From NCBI GenBank assembly GCA_023701075.1, contig JAMPXQ010000002.1:1-22634 (forward strand): a DNA stretch of 22,634 nucleotides, in the 5' to 3' direction. Source of the DNA: Candidatus Woesearchaeota archaeon. GTDB taxonomy: Archaea; Nanobdellota; Nanobdellia; Woesearchaeales; GW2011-AR15. Numbering within the stretch: the stretch's first letter is position 1; each line of letters starts with the position of its first letter. Position numbers and translations under genes: made by a program. Below, in pieces: positions 1 to 7,398 of this stretch. The notes below the pieces were generated by a model, which was not told the origin of the DNA, did not search any database, and saw only the letters and a list, made by a program, of their open reading frames with translations.

Positions 1-348
1 GTGCTGCTGGATGAGCCATCAGCATACCTTGATGTGGAGCAGAGATTGATAGTTTCAAAAGTGATATCTAATATCATAGAGCAGAGGAAGATTTCCGCGC
101 TTGTAGTGGACCATGATTTGTTGTTTTTGGATTACCTTTCAGATAGGCTTTTGGTATTTGAAGGGGAGCCGGCAGTGAGTGGGACTGCAAAAGGGCCATT
201 CGAGATGGAGAAAGGGATGAACGCGCTGCTTTCAAATCTTGATATCAGCATGCGTAGGGATGAGGCATCATTCAGGCCTAGGATAAATAAGTATGGCAGC
301 GTTAAAGATAGGGAGCAAAAAAGCAATGGGAAATACTATTATTCCTAA
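1..348 (+). CDS. ABCE1/Rli1 ribosome-recycling ATPase, C-terminal 115 residues (5' truncated by window)
   Basis: This is the end of the second nucleotide-binding domain of ABCE1 (RNase L inhibitor homologue), the ATPase that splits ribosomes into subunits after termination. The visible part opens inside Walker B (LLDEPSAYLD, including the D-loop). It continues through the H-loop (VVDHDLLFLDYLSDR), the GMN segment and the RRDEASFRPR stretch, and ends in the typical DREQK...YYYS tail. The first base is an internal codon, not a start; family members are close to 600 residues, so most of the gene lies upstream. The 3' end overlaps the next gene by 23 bases. The family assignment is close to certain. 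Confidence 0.95.
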   Translation: MLLDEPSAYLDVEQRLIVSKVISNIIEQRKISALVVDHDLLFLDYLSDRLLVFEGEPAVSGTAKGPFEMEKGMNALLSNLDISMRRDEASFRPRINKYGSVKDREQKSNGKYYYS

Positions 349-937
349 GCTTGTCTTTTCAGCCTTTATTTTTCTGATACTCATATATTCATCAGTGATG
401 AGTGTCCTGGATATTAAGGTGCTTGAATATGGTTTTTCTAGATATGGGGTCTACGAAATATTTTCCGAAGAAGAGGCGCAGGAAAGGGCGCAGGATATAC
501 TTGATTTTTTTGATACGGGATCAGGTTTCCAATATTTCAATGAGGATGAGCAAAGCCACCTTATGGACGTCAAGATATTGCTGGATAGGTTCAGCATAGC
601 GGCCTTTTTTTCTATGTTGATAATCTTATTTTGGATATTATTGGATAAGGGCGCATTGGATTATCTGATGTTTTCATCGATATTCAGTCTGATAGCTCTT
701 GTGCTGGTTATAGCGCCATTCGTTGTAGATTTCAGTTTCATGTTCCAGAAATTCCATGAGCTTTTCTTTGCAGGGAATTATTCCTTTGATCCAAAGGTCA
801 GTGAGATGAAAGCATTGTTCCCGGATGCATTTTTTATGTACCTTGCGGTAATGGTTTTAGTGAAATTAGCGCTGAAATCAGCATGTATCCTGATGGTCCA
901 AAAAATTTTCGCTGGCCATAAAAAGATAAGATCATGA
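326..937 (+). CDS. DUF1461-like integral membrane protein
   Basis: This is a polytopic membrane protein of about 203 residues with roughly four hydrophobic segments: an N-terminal one, two in the middle and one near the C-terminus. The extracytoplasmic part has the FHELFF...NYSFDP...LFPDAFF pattern that I associate with DUF1461 (TIGR01906-type) proteins, whose function is unknown. ATG 326 was chosen over ATG 293 because it places a hydrophobic helix right at the N-terminus and follows a GGAG-like stretch at 312-315. Either start lies inside the ABCE1 gene, so the two are probably co-transcribed. The family call rests on remembered motifs. Confidence 0.65.
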   Translation: MGNTIIPKLVFSAFIFLILIYSSVMSVLDIKVLEYGFSRYGVYEIFSEEEAQERAQDILDFFDTGSGFQYFNEDEQSHLMDVKILLDRFSIAAFFSMLIILFWILLDKGALDYLMFSSIFSLIALVLVIAPFVVDFSFMFQKFHELFFAGNYSFDPKVSEMKALFPDAFFMYLAVMVLVKLALKSACILMVQKIFAGHKKIRS

Positions 938-1024
938 CTTGGATTTATGATTGCTGCATTGCATCAGGCAAGATTCTGCAAGTTTTCCATTTCTTAGGAA
1001 TGTTATCTGGCGGTTAAGGAAATA

Positions 1025-1032
1025 TTTAAATA
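1025..1032 (+). promoter_or_regulatory. TATA box for the DUF58-VWA operon
   Basis: TTTAAATA is centred 26.5 bases before ATG 1055. This fits a leaderless archaeal transcript whose first base is at or next to the start codon. The 117-base gap from 938 to 1054 shows no other clear element. Confidence 0.65.
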
Positions 1033-1054
1033 GGATATCCCCTGTAACTGGACT

Positions 1055-1945
1055 ATGCCGCTCAAAGAATTCCGGGCAGATCTCTTCCCTAAATCAAAAG
1101 AGATAGCCATGAAAGTCAAGAAGGATTTTCTGACAACAGCTATGGCTGGGGAGTTGGCATCAAAACTGAAGGGAAGAGGGATTGAATTTGAGGATTATAG
1201 GGATTATTCTGTCACAGATGATGCTTCTAGGATAGATTGGCTGGCTTCCCAGAGGGCGCAGAGGATGCTTGTCCGTGAGTATAAGGTGGATATAAATTTC
1301 AACGCATTCTTCCTTATTGATACTAGTGAAAGCATGCTATATGGTTCGACAAAAAAATTGAAGTGTGAATATGCAGCAGAGGTTGTCAATTCAATATTCT
1401 TTGGCATACTGAATTCAGGGAACGCAGTAGGATTTGCAATGTTTAATGAAGGCATAAAAGCGATGCTTAAGCCGAGGATGGGAAAGAAGCAGTTCCATCT
1501 GTTGAATAATGAGCTTAGGTCTCTCAAGAATTATGGAGGGAAAAAAGATGTCGGTGGATCTATTCGGCAGGCGTTGTCTCTCCTTGACAAGAGGAACCTT
1601 ATTTTTTTCGTGAGCGATTTTGTGGATGCAGACATTGCAAACCATATCAAGATAATGTGCAATGTGCATGAAGTCATAGGCATAATGATAAGGGATCCAA
1701 GAGACTTGGAGATACCTTCAGATGCAGGCCAGATAATTTTCCAGGATCCATTTTCAAACGAGACTCTAAGGGTTGATGCAAAGCATTATGCTCCATTATA
1801 TAAGGAGTATGTAGACAGGGAGTTAGGTACAATCCGTAAAGTCTTCCAGAACAGCAAGTCGGCTCTTGTAGAGCTTAGGACAGATGAGCCATTCTTCCAC
1901 AATCTATTGAAGTTTTTCGGGGCGCAGGGGTCAAGATGGAGATAA
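1055..1945 (+). CDS. DUF58 domain protein (VWA-like, MoxR-associated type)
   Basis: This is a 296-residue soluble protein. The DUF58 signature lies at residues about 41-76 (RGIEFEDYRDYS, then RIDW and the LVREY end). It is followed by a von Willebrand A-like fold with a MIDAS-type DTSES at residues 89-93 and a later SDFVDAD. DUF58 proteins normally act with a MoxR AAA+ ATPase and BatA-type VWA proteins, presumably in assembling or activating envelope or metal-dependent complexes. The next gene is such a VWA protein and overlaps this one by 10 bases, so translation is probably coupled. No MoxR gene is present upstream; the neighbours there are DUF1461 and ABCE1. Confidence 0.85.
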   Translation: MPLKEFRADLFPKSKEIAMKVKKDFLTTAMAGELASKLKGRGIEFEDYRDYSVTDDASRIDWLASQRAQRMLVREYKVDINFNAFFLIDTSESMLYGSTKKLKCEYAAEVVNSIFFGILNSGNAVGFAMFNEGIKAMLKPRMGKKQFHLLNNELRSLKNYGGKKDVGGSIRQALSLLDKRNLIFFVSDFVDADIANHIKIMCNVHEVIGIMIRDPRDLEIPSDAGQIIFQDPFSNETLRVDAKHYAPLYKEYVDRELGTIRKVFQNSKSALVELRTDEPFFHNLLKFFGAQGSRWR

Positions 1946-2862
1946 TATTCCAACGGCCGTTCATGCTTTTTGCATTCTTTGCATTCCCAGTGCTTATAGT
2001 GCTTCATTACTATTTTTTTCAGCGGACGAAAAGCAGGGCGATGAAGTTCTCTAATTTTTCAGCGATGAAACGGGTATCTGGTGTCACATTGATAACCAAG
2101 AACACATCCCAGTTGGTATTGAGGCTGTTTGTTATGTCTTTCTTCATAATGGCTGCATCCGGTCCGATGATTATGTATGAAGGGAAAGTTGGGATAGAAT
2201 CATATGTTATAGCGATAGATTCTTCAGCCAGCATGTCGGCTCAGGATTTTGAGCCTTCAAGATTGGAGTTTGCAAAGAAGATAGGATTAGAGATAGCGTC
2301 AGAAGTGGATAAGGCCGCAGTTGTATCGTTTGCAGGCGTTACATTTATCCGTTCAGCTCTCACAGACGAAAAAGTCCAGGTTAGGCAGGCAATAAATTCG
2401 ATTGATATCGAGCATGCCGGAGGGACAGATTTAGGTTCTGCGATGATCACTTCAGTGAATCTCCTTCCGGATGGCCCTAATGCCTTGGTGCTCATCACAG
2501 ATGGCTCAGACACCTCAGGCATTTTCGTGGAGGACGGCCTTAGGAAAGCGCTTGATTATGTCAAGAGGCACGGAGCGGTTGTCCATACGGTTCTGATAGG
2601 GAAAGGCACATCAAATCCAGGATACTTGGATGCAGATATCCCTGCAGCATTTGATGATGCAGTGTTAAAAGAGATTTCAAAAGAGACAGGTGGGAAATAT
2701 ATCGAGATCAGCGAAATAGAGGAGATAATTGGCGTGATAGATTCACAGGTACAATCAGGTATAAAGAAGAGAGACATGACTTCCATGCTGTTTTTGATAG
2801 CTCTCGCAATGCTGATGTTTGAATGGCTGTTCCTGAACACAAAGTTTCGGACGATACCCTAA
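1936..2862 (+). CDS. VWA domain membrane protein, BatA-like
   Basis: This 308-residue protein has the Bat layout: hydrophobic helices at about 8-27 and 60-80, a VWA domain, and a C-terminal helix at about 282-300. The MIDAS looks complete, with DSSAS (D95, S97, S99), T164 in GGTD and D189 in ITDGSD, so it should bind a divalent metal and a protein ligand. The VWA domain lies between the second and third helices; which side of the membrane it faces is not certain from sequence. It starts inside the DUF58 gene, and the two probably form one functional unit. The exact biological target cannot be read from the sequence. Confidence 0.85.
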   Translation: MEIIFQRPFMLFAFFAFPVLIVLHYYFFQRTKSRAMKFSNFSAMKRVSGVTLITKNTSQLVLRLFVMSFFIMAASGPMIMYEGKVGIESYVIAIDSSASMSAQDFEPSRLEFAKKIGLEIASEVDKAAVVSFAGVTFIRSALTDEKVQVRQAINSIDIEHAGGTDLGSAMITSVNLLPDGPNALVLITDGSDTSGIFVEDGLRKALDYVKRHGAVVHTVLIGKGTSNPGYLDADIPAAFDDAVLKEISKETGGKYIEISEIEEIIGVIDSQVQSGIKKRDMTSMLFLIALAMLMFEWLFLNTKFRTIP

Positions 2863-2896
2863 ATAATCTGAATTGTTGAATAATCAAATTGGTCAT

Positions 2897-2900
2897 GGTG
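2897..2900 (+). promoter_or_regulatory. Shine-Dalgarno-like GGTG before the MFS gene
   Basis: GGTG lies 7 bases before ATG 2908 and matches the core of the archaeal anti-SD complement. A weak AT box (CTAAATAA, about 2859-2866) could give a short leader. This supports 2908 as the start and marks the gene as leadered, unlike most genes here. Confidence 0.4.
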
Positions 2901-2907
2901 CATCTCA

Positions 2908-4068
2908 ATGAATGAGCTAACAAAACTATTTCTATTCAAGTTCTTGACAAGCATGTTCTTTGTCAGCGGTGTTCTTGTGCCTTTTTTCCTTGAATGGGGA
3001 AAGATATCCTATTTCCAGATAATGCTTATCCAGTCCTGGTTTGTAATCTGGGTGACAGTCCTTGAGATCCCAACAGGTGCAATAGCAGATAGGTTCGGGA
3101 GGAAGTTTTCAATTGCATTAGGTGCATTCATAAATTCAATAGCTGCAGTGATATATTGCATTTCTCCAAATTTCTATATTTTTTTGCTGGCTGAATTCAC
3201 ATGGGCAGTTTCACAAGCATTGATATCAGGTGCAGATGTAGCATTGCTCTATGATACATTGAAAGAGCAGAAAAAGGGCAAGGAATCAAAGAAGATCTAC
3301 GGCAGATATAATGGTTATGGGCTCTTGGCTATTGTCATATCAGCACCGATAGGAAGCATCATTGCAGCAGTGTTCGGCCTGAGGTTTGTTCCGCTTGCGA
3401 TGTCTTTCCCCTTGATCTTGGCATCAATCATCGCCCTTACATTAGATGAGCCTAGGTACAAGGCGAAGAGGATGAGCTATAAAGAGACATTCCTCTCAGG
3501 CATAAGGTATTTTTCAAGGCATAGGATACTCAAGATCCTTGCATTTGATGCAGTCTCAGTATATATAGTCTCGTTCATGATAGTCTGGTTATACCAGCCA
3601 TCTCTCCTGGAGCTAAGTTTCCCATTGGTCTTGCTAGGCCTGGTGCATTCCATAGGCACAATCTTTGAGATGCTGCTTTCAAGCAATTTTGATTATTTGG
3701 AGAAGATCTCAGGGTCGAAGAGGAATTACCTATTTTTTTCTGCAATGCTCTTAGGAGTATCATTCATATTGCTCTCAGTCTCAGTCAATTATTATCTGTC
3801 AGCGCTTCTGGTGATATTGATAGTGGGGTTTGGTTTCACTAGGAGGTCGCTATTGACGAATTACATGAATAAGCATATCAAGTCTCATAATAGGGCGACA
3901 GTGCTCTCATCTATCTCGATGGTGGAAAGCATCGGGAGGGCGCTTATGTATCCGCTAGTAGGGATGCTTGCAAAGGTATCGATAAGTTTTGCAGCTTTTG
4001 GCCTTGGTTCCATGATTCTTATAGCTTCCCTATTTTCAAGAGTTGAAGAGAAACAGCTTCTGGATTAG
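2908..4068 (+). CDS. Major facilitator superfamily transporter
   Basis: This 386-residue protein has about twelve hydrophobic segments and a total length typical of MFS carriers. Motif A is clear between helices 2 and 3 (GAIADRFGRK, residues 57-66). A second motif-A-like loop in the C-terminal half is degenerate (FGFTRRS...). A basic central loop around residues 180-200 separates the two six-helix bundles. It is presumably a secondary transporter or drug-efflux-like protein of the plasma membrane; the substrate cannot be predicted. Its TAG stop interlocks with the TAA of the convergent radical SAM gene (overlap 4065-4068). Confidence 0.85.
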   Translation: MNELTKLFLFKFLTSMFFVSGVLVPFFLEWGKISYFQIMLIQSWFVIWVTVLEIPTGAIADRFGRKFSIALGAFINSIAAVIYCISPNFYIFLLAEFTWAVSQALISGADVALLYDTLKEQKKGKESKKIYGRYNGYGLLAIVISAPIGSIIAAVFGLRFVPLAMSFPLILASIIALTLDEPRYKAKRMSYKETFLSGIRYFSRHRILKILAFDAVSVYIVSFMIVWLYQPSLLELSFPLVLLGLVHSIGTIFEMLLSSNFDYLEKISGSKRNYLFFSAMLLGVSFILLSVSVNYYLSALLVILIVGFGFTRRSLLTNYMNKHIKSHNRATVLSSISMVESIGRALMYPLVGMLAKVSISFAAFGLGSMILIASLFSRVEEKQLLD

Positions 4069-5072
4069 AAAAATCCTGCAATCTTCTCGCCGCAGAACCT
4101 GCATTTATTATCGAATATATTATTCTCGGTCACCTGATAGTTCGCTCTTTTGATAAGGAGCTTGCCACACAGGTTGCAGTAAGTATTTTCGCGTCTGTTT
4201 CCGGGCACATTCCCTACATACACATGATGAAGTCCCGCTCTTTTTCCTATATCATATGCAGAGGTGAGTGTCTCTATCGGAGTTATCTTATTTTTAGTCA
4301 TCTTATAATCCGGATGGAACCTTGAGATATGCCAAGGCATGTTCTTGTCGATTGAGGCTATGAATTCTGCTATCCTCCTTAATTCATCATTAGAATCATT
4401 CTCGCCTGGAATCACAAGGGTCGTTATTTCGATCCAGATGTTCTTTGAATGATAATGCTTGATGGCATCAAGGACAGGTTCAAGCCTTGCTCCGCATATT
4501 TTCTTATAGAACTCATCATTGAAAGACTTCAGGTCGATGTTTATCGCATCGAGATATCCGGATAGCATATCTATGGGCTCTTTGCAGATATATCCGTTTG
4601 AGACGAACACAGTCTTTAGGTTTTTCTTCTTTGCTTCTTTGCATACATCAAGTGCATATTCAAATTGTATGCTTGGTTCATTGTAAGTCATGGCGATGCT
4701 GCTGCATTTGCTTTTTATGGCAAGGTCGACTATCTTGGAAGGAGTTATATTTTTGCCTATTATCTCTCCTTCTTTTCCTTTAGATATCTGGCTTATCTCC
4801 CAGTTCTGGCAGAATGCGCATTTGAAATTGCATCCAGCAGTGGCGTATGAGAATATCTTGCTTCCGGGATAAAAATGGAAAAGCGGCTTCTTCTCAATAG
4901 GGTCGACCGCATGGGTTATTGTCTTTCCATAGACTAAAGAATATAGTTTGCCATCTATGTTTTTTCGTACAGCGCATGCACCTAGATTTCCTTCAGATAT
5001 GAGGCAGAGGTGCGGACAGAGCGTGCATTTCAAGGCATTTTTGTACGGTCCATAGAAAAGCGCCTCTTGCAT
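4065..5072 (-). CDS. amrS: AmrS-type radical SAM protein (AmmeMemoRadiSam system)
   Basis: This 335-residue radical SAM enzyme has the CX3CX2C cluster motif CNFKCAFC (C81, C85, C88). An N-terminal cysteine group (CTLCPHLC plus a downstream GACAVR) and a C-terminal zinc-ribbon-like pair (CNLCG...CRFCG) are also present. This is the layout of the AmmeMemoRadiSam radical SAM protein, related to pyruvate-formate-lyase activases. The partner AMMECR1 and Memo proteins are not in the window, so they would have to lie elsewhere; the substrate of the system is poorly known. Start 5072 was chosen over 5078 because a TATA octamer at 5096-5103 is 27.5 bases upstream. Confidence 0.85.
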   Translation of the reverse strand: MQEALFYGPYKNALKCTLCPHLCLISEGNLGACAVRKNIDGKLYSLVYGKTITHAVDPIEKKPLFHFYPGSKIFSYATAGCNFKCAFCQNWEISQISKGKEGEIIGKNITPSKIVDLAIKSKCSSIAMTYNEPSIQFEYALDVCKEAKKKNLKTVFVSNGYICKEPIDMLSGYLDAINIDLKSFNDEFYKKICGARLEPVLDAIKHYHSKNIWIEITTLVIPGENDSNDELRRIAEFIASIDKNMPWHISRFHPDYKMTKNKITPIETLTSAYDIGKRAGLHHVYVGNVPGNRRENTYCNLCGKLLIKRANYQVTENNIFDNKCRFCGEKIAGFF

Positions 5073-5095
5073 GATCATATCTTTCGGTATCCGAG

Positions 5096-5103
5096 TTTAT
5101 TAA
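5096..5103 (-). promoter_or_regulatory. TATA box for the AmrS-type gene
   Basis: Read on the minus strand, TTAATAAA is centred 27.5 bases before ATG 5072. This favours the second of two in-frame ATGs and a leaderless mRNA. Confidence 0.5.
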
Positions 5104-5135
5104 CTTATAGCCTTTTTTCGCATTTCCATTCGCAA

Positions 5136-5143
5136 TATTTAAA
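5136..5143 (+). promoter_or_regulatory. TATA box for pgk
   Basis: TATTTAAA predicts a transcript start near 5166, giving a short leader of about 15-20 bases before ATG 5184. This is one of the few genes here with a leader and an SD-like site. Confidence 0.6.
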
Positions 5144-5172
5144 AACAGTATTTAGTTAACCGGATTGATTAA

Positions 5173-5180
5173 GGGGTGGT
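5173..5180 (+). promoter_or_regulatory. Ribosome binding site of pgk
   Basis: GGGGTGGT ends 3 bases before ATG 5184. The core is GGTGG-like, and its placement in the short predicted leader supports the start. Confidence 0.5.
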
Positions 5181-5183
5181 TCG

Positions 5184-6329
5184 ATGTTTAAGTTGAAAGA
5201 TTTTGATTTCAAGGATAAGAGAGTTCTTATGAGAGTTGATTATAATGTGCCTTTAGAGCATAAGGTCATAACGGATGATTCCAGGATAAGGAAAACATTG
5301 CCTACAATAGAATTCATATTGAAGAAGAAGGCAAAGCAGCTGGTCTTGGTCTCGCATTTAGGAAGGCCTAAGGGTGTTGATCTGGAATTTTCTCTAAGGC
5401 CTGTCGCAGATAAATTAAAAGAGTTGTTGGCTCAGGATGTCTCATTGATGTCACTAGGTGAGAAGTCAGATTGTAAGATCATCTTACTGGAAAACATAAG
5501 GTTTGAAAAGGGAGATGAATCGAATGATGATGCTCTTGCAAAGAGGCTTGCAGAATTAGGTGACCTGTTTGTGTTTGATGCATTTGGCGTGTCTCATAGG
5601 GAGCAGGCATCAGTCACTGGTGTCATGAGATACCTCCCATCATGTACTGGTCTATTGATGGAGAAAGAGATGAAGTTCCTTGATATGAAACGGCCAAAAA
5701 AACCATTCATTGCGATAATAGGCGGGGCGAAAGAAGACAAGATAGGTGTGATAGATAGCCTCATAAAGAAAGTGGACGGCTTGATAGTTGGTGGTGTATT
5801 GGCTAATACTTTCCTGATGGCAAAAGGAGTCAATATCGGTGCGTCAAAATTCAGCAAGGAGACGCTGGACTACGCAAAAAATATTTTAAGGAAGTACGAA
5901 AAAAAGATACATCTTCCTGTGGATTTCATTTTGGCATCTGAGTTTTCAGAGGATGCGAGTTCAAGATGTGCAGGTGTGAATGATGACTTGGGCGGCTGGA
6001 TGATAATGGATATAGGTCCATATACTATAAGCGGCTATAAGGAGCTGCTTTCAAATGCAAAGACAGTTGTCTGGGCAGGCCCTATAGGAGTCTTTGAATG
6101 GGAGCGTTTCAGGAGAGGGACGTGGGACATTGCAAGCCATCTGGCATCTTTGGATATCACAAAGATAATCGGTGGTGGAGATTCAGGGGACGCTATAGAG
6201 CGGTTTGGGCTTGCAGATAAGATGACGCATGTCTCGACAGGCGGCGGAGCATCGTTAGAGCTGCTGTCCGGGAACAATCTCCCTGCGCTTGTGGCATTAG
6301 AGCTCAATTCAAAGAATTTCAATAAGTGA
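5184..6329 (+). CDS. pgk: Phosphoglycerate kinase
   Basis: The 381-residue enzyme interconverts 1,3-bisphosphoglycerate plus ADP with 3-phosphoglycerate plus ATP in cytoplasmic glycolysis/gluconeogenesis. Family motifs occur in order: RVDYNVP (17-23), SHLGRP (57-62), LLENIRF (101-107), DAFGVSHR (132-139), IIGGAK (178-183), GGVLANTF (203-210), WAGPIGVFE (297-305), IIGGGDS (328-334) and STGGGASLE (351-359). It is slightly shorter than the usual 390-410 residues. The loop that normally reads GGAKVSDKI is one residue shorter here (GGAKEDKI). The nucleotide-binding GGGDS element is intact, so I expect an active enzyme. The 3' end overlaps the convergent hypothetical gene by 21 bases. Confidence 0.96.
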   Translation: MFKLKDFDFKDKRVLMRVDYNVPLEHKVITDDSRIRKTLPTIEFILKKKAKQLVLVSHLGRPKGVDLEFSLRPVADKLKELLAQDVSLMSLGEKSDCKIILLENIRFEKGDESNDDALAKRLAELGDLFVFDAFGVSHREQASVTGVMRYLPSCTGLLMEKEMKFLDMKRPKKPFIAIIGGAKEDKIGVIDSLIKKVDGLIVGGVLANTFLMAKGVNIGASKFSKETLDYAKNILRKYEKKIHLPVDFILASEFSEDASSRCAGVNDDLGGWMIMDIGPYTISGYKELLSNAKTVVWAGPIGVFEWERFRRGTWDIASHLASLDITKIIGGGDSGDAIERFGLADKMTHVSTGGGASLELLSGNNLPALVALELNSKNFNK

Positions 6330-6689
6330 TTGGGCATATGCCTTCTTTATTTTTTCAAATTCAGTTCTTGCAGCATTTTTTGCAGTCTCATGCGCTATCC
6401 TAAAAAGCCTGCTTGTTTCCCTGGGTAGCATTATATCTGTTTCTTTATTGTATGCGAGATTCCAGATTGAAGGATATAGCGTATAATGCCGACATGAGTA
6501 GAGCCTATTATTATCTGGAAGATTGTCAAGTATGAATTCAAGTATCTCAGGTTCATGGGAATAGACTTCTTCTTTTTTACCTGAAAATAGGATTGTGAAT
6601 TTATCATCTTTTGTGATGAGAGCATGGGAATAGATATATATCCCATGGATAAGGTACATAGAATCATCAAGTGCAGCAAATCGATCCAC
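6309..6689 (-). CDS. Hypothetical protein, 126 residues
   Basis: I do not recognise the family. The product is soluble and mixed alpha/beta: an N-terminal strand-rich part (LIHGIYIYSHALIT, then FTILFSG) is followed by an acidic helix (EPEILEFILDNL) and a long basic C-terminal helix (about 95-122). The start is GTG 6689, because an octamer at 6711-6718 sits 25.5 bases upstream on the minus strand. The gene is convergent with pgk and its last codons lie over the pgk stop. Such overlap is common in this window, so it does not argue against the gene. Moderate confidence that it is expressed. Confidence 0.6.
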   Translation of the reverse strand: MDRFAALDDSMYLIHGIYIYSHALITKDDKFTILFSGKKEEVYSHEPEILEFILDNLPDNNRLYSCRHYTLYPSIWNLAYNKETDIMLPRETSRLFRIAHETAKNAARTEFEKIKKAYAQSLIEIL

Positions 6690-6710
6690 CTATGATAAAA
6701 AGGAATTAAC

Positions 6711-6718
6711 CTTTAAAT
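6711..6718 (-). promoter_or_regulatory. TATA-like box for the 126-residue hypothetical gene
   Basis: On the minus strand, ATTTAAAG is centred 25.5 bases before GTG 6689. This is consistent with a leaderless transcript and with GTG as the start. Confidence 0.45.
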
Positions 6719-6777
6719 TTTCTGCGCTTTTTTTGCACTATCAGTAGTCTGTAGCCAAATGCAATTTTTCTTCAAAA

Positions 6778-6826
6778 ACTGCAATGATTAATGCCCAGGC
6801 TAGGCATGAAGGATAGTGATTGCAGT
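6778..6826. repeat. Nested inverted repeat, possible small structured RNA
   Basis: The outer arms ACTGCAAT (6778-6785) and ATTGCAGT (6819-6826) pair perfectly. Inside them, ATGCC (6791-6795) and GGCAT (6803-6807) pair around a 7-base loop. Read on the minus strand, the outer stem runs into five T residues (6774-6778), as a transcript end might. The element lies in the roughly 205-base gap between the hypothetical gene and the phosphoesterase gene, and nothing else was recognised in that gap apart from the two promoters. I did not recognise C/D, H/ACA or tRNA features. Confidence 0.45.
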
Positions 6827-6864
6827 AGTGTTAGTCCTATCAACTGATTTCTTTAAGACTAAAT

Positions 6865-6872
6865 TATTTAAA
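6865..6872 (+). promoter_or_regulatory. TATA box for the phosphoesterase gene
   Basis: TATTTAAA is centred 26.5 bases before ATG 6895, which selects that start over ATG 6883. The surrounding ATTATTTAAATTA is nearly symmetric, so it could also fire on the minus strand towards the inverted repeat. Confidence 0.55.
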
Positions 6873-6894
6873 TTAGGAGTGCATGGTTATTCTG

Positions 6895-7398
6895 ATGAAG
6901 ATAGGGATAATATCAGATACACACGATCAGGTCGAGAAGATAAAGAAAGCAATCAAGATCTTCAACAAAGAGAAAGTTGTTTTGGTCTATCATCTTGGGG
7001 ACTGGTGTTCGCCGTTTACGCTTGAATTATATAGAGGGCTAAGATGTTCAGTAAAAGGTATTTTTGGTAATAATGATGCAGATATCTATAAGATGTTTAG
7101 GTATAAGCCGGATAATGTTGAATTCTTTGATAAGTTCTATGTAGATGAGTTTGATGGTAAGAAGATCTGTCTTTTCCATGGGGACCCAAAAGAGATAGTA
7201 GAACGCCTCTTCGATTCTAAGCAATATGATCTGCTCTTGAGCGGCCATGATCATATCAGTAAGATAAGGGATAATGGAAAAACTTTGCATATAGATCCTG
7301 GAAGCATGATGGGTAGGTTTTCAGGAGCTGCCAAAAGCTGGACTGAGCCAAGCATAGTCCTGTATGATTTCAAAAAAGCAAGATTGATTAAGCTTTGA
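6895..7398 (+). CDS. MJ0936/YfcE-like metallophosphoesterase
   Basis: This 167-residue calcineurin-like phosphoesterase has all metal-site motifs in order: SDTH (D8, H10), LGDW (D36), GNND (58-61), FHGD (H95) and SGHDH (H118, H120). Length and layout match the small MJ0936-type phosphodiesterases/phosphatases, which use two divalent metals. The physiological substrate is unknown. Start 6895 gives the family-typical MKIGIISDTH beginning and fits the TATA spacing. The 3' end overlaps the convergent MBL-fold gene by 11 bases. Confidence 0.9.
   Translation: MKIGIISDTHDQVEKIKKAIKIFNKEKVVLVYHLGDWCSPFTLELYRGLRCSVKGIFGNNDADIYKMFRYKPDNVEFFDKFYVDEFDGKKICLFHGDPKEIVERLFDSKQYDLLLSGHDHISKIRDNGKTLHIDPGSMMGRFSGAAKSWTEPSIVLYDFKKARLIKL

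Noticed and set aside
1204..1669. Minus-strand open frames inside the DUF58 gene
   Set aside because: They are antisense shadows with no motifs and no promoter spacing, while the plus-strand frame has clear family signatures.
6690..6864. C/D or H/ACA guide RNA, or tRNA, in the gap
   Set aside because: No C/C' and D/D' box set, no ACA at the right distance, and no tRNA T-loop or acceptor pattern were visible; only a nested inverted repeat remains.
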